Part shown: positions 64,000-64,000 of the stretch, one piece after another | Layout: each line of letters begins with the position of its first letter | Position numbering within the stretch: the stretch's first letter is position 1 | NCBI GenBank assembly: GCA_043228905.1 | Contig: JBHGNT010000021.1 | Span: 8,370,001 to 8,434,000, forward strand | DNA length: 64,000 nucleotides | Direction of reading: 5' to 3' | Source of the DNA: Azolla caroliniana | Lineage: Eukaryota > Polypodiophyta | Position numbers and translations under genes: made by a program | Notes under the pieces: model-generated | Database searches by the model: none | What the model saw: only the letters and a program-made list of their open reading frames with translations | Told to the model about the DNA's origin: nothing

Positions 64000-64000
64000 C

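Larger units (their letters stand above)
59708..64000 (+). mobile_element. Copia element L, 5' LTR to RNase H, runs off the window
   Basis: LTR 59708-60048, primer site, gag, protease, integrase, RT and the start of RNase H. Same family as Copia K and G. Decayed by stops and a small deletion in RT. The 3' part lies beyond 64000. Confidence 0.9.

Overview
The window is plant nuclear DNA made almost entirely of transposable elements. Nothing in it looks like an ordinary single-copy housekeeping gene. The evidence for a land plant is as follows: Ty1/Copia and Ty3/Gypsy elements whose 5' LTRs are followed by the plant initiator-Met primer site (TGGTATCAGAGC), Tat-like Gypsy elements, chromodomain Gypsy elements, introns with GT..AG ends, and very dense nested insertions. 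The chromoviruses at 1-2650 and 8421-16790 have RNase H and integrase sequences that remind me of Tcn1-type elements, known from mosses and lycophytes. Together with the unusual transposase at 43862-47656 this hints at a seed-free plant with a large genome, but that is only an inference.

Layout. 1-2650: decayed chromovirus A (+). 3808-6060: Copia B (-), split by a solo LTR (5191-5855). 6060-8420 and 16791-19633: one Tat-like Gypsy element C (-), split inside its reverse transcriptase by a composite chromovirus D (8421-16790) with three LTRs; D is itself split by a solo LTR (13572-14446). 21098-24720: long direct repeats with an internal inverted repeat, tRNA-like segments and a five-unit satellite of about 189 bp. 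25355-25791: a Tat-like gag that stops where the LTR of Copia E starts. 25792-29965: Copia E (+), containing an inverted solo LTR (28676-29411). 29966-32910: fragments of three other Copia elements.

32,91x to about 48,90x is the most unusual part. It is probably one DNA transposon of about 9 kb into which a 7.0-kb Gypsy element (H, 33609-40605, target duplication CATAG) has inserted. The transposon carries a two-exon DDE-type transposase gene (-, 863 codons). The transposase intron is filled with a 20-bp-periodic array of the 14-bp palindrome TAGCTAATTAGCTA. The element also carries a divergent FCP1/HAD-like gene (+), a second and longer palindrome array, and an 83-bp minisatellite just upstream of the transposase.

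48910-64000: a Copia gag fragment, then a structurally complete, very young Copia element J (49684-54989; the two 595-bp LTRs look identical, perfect TAACA target duplication, one open 1358-codon gag-pol). After that come a glutamine-rich Gag-like remnant (-), Copia K pol (+), a Tat-like gag-protease piece, and Copia L (+), which runs off the window end.

A recurring feature across unrelated LTRs is a TATA box placed inside a short inverted repeat. In the Copia E/J group it is the last of three consecutive hairpin-capable motifs. Element J has the parts expected of a mobile element. Most other coding regions carry stops, frameshifts or deletions, and many of the stops look like C-to-T transitions at typical plant methylation contexts.
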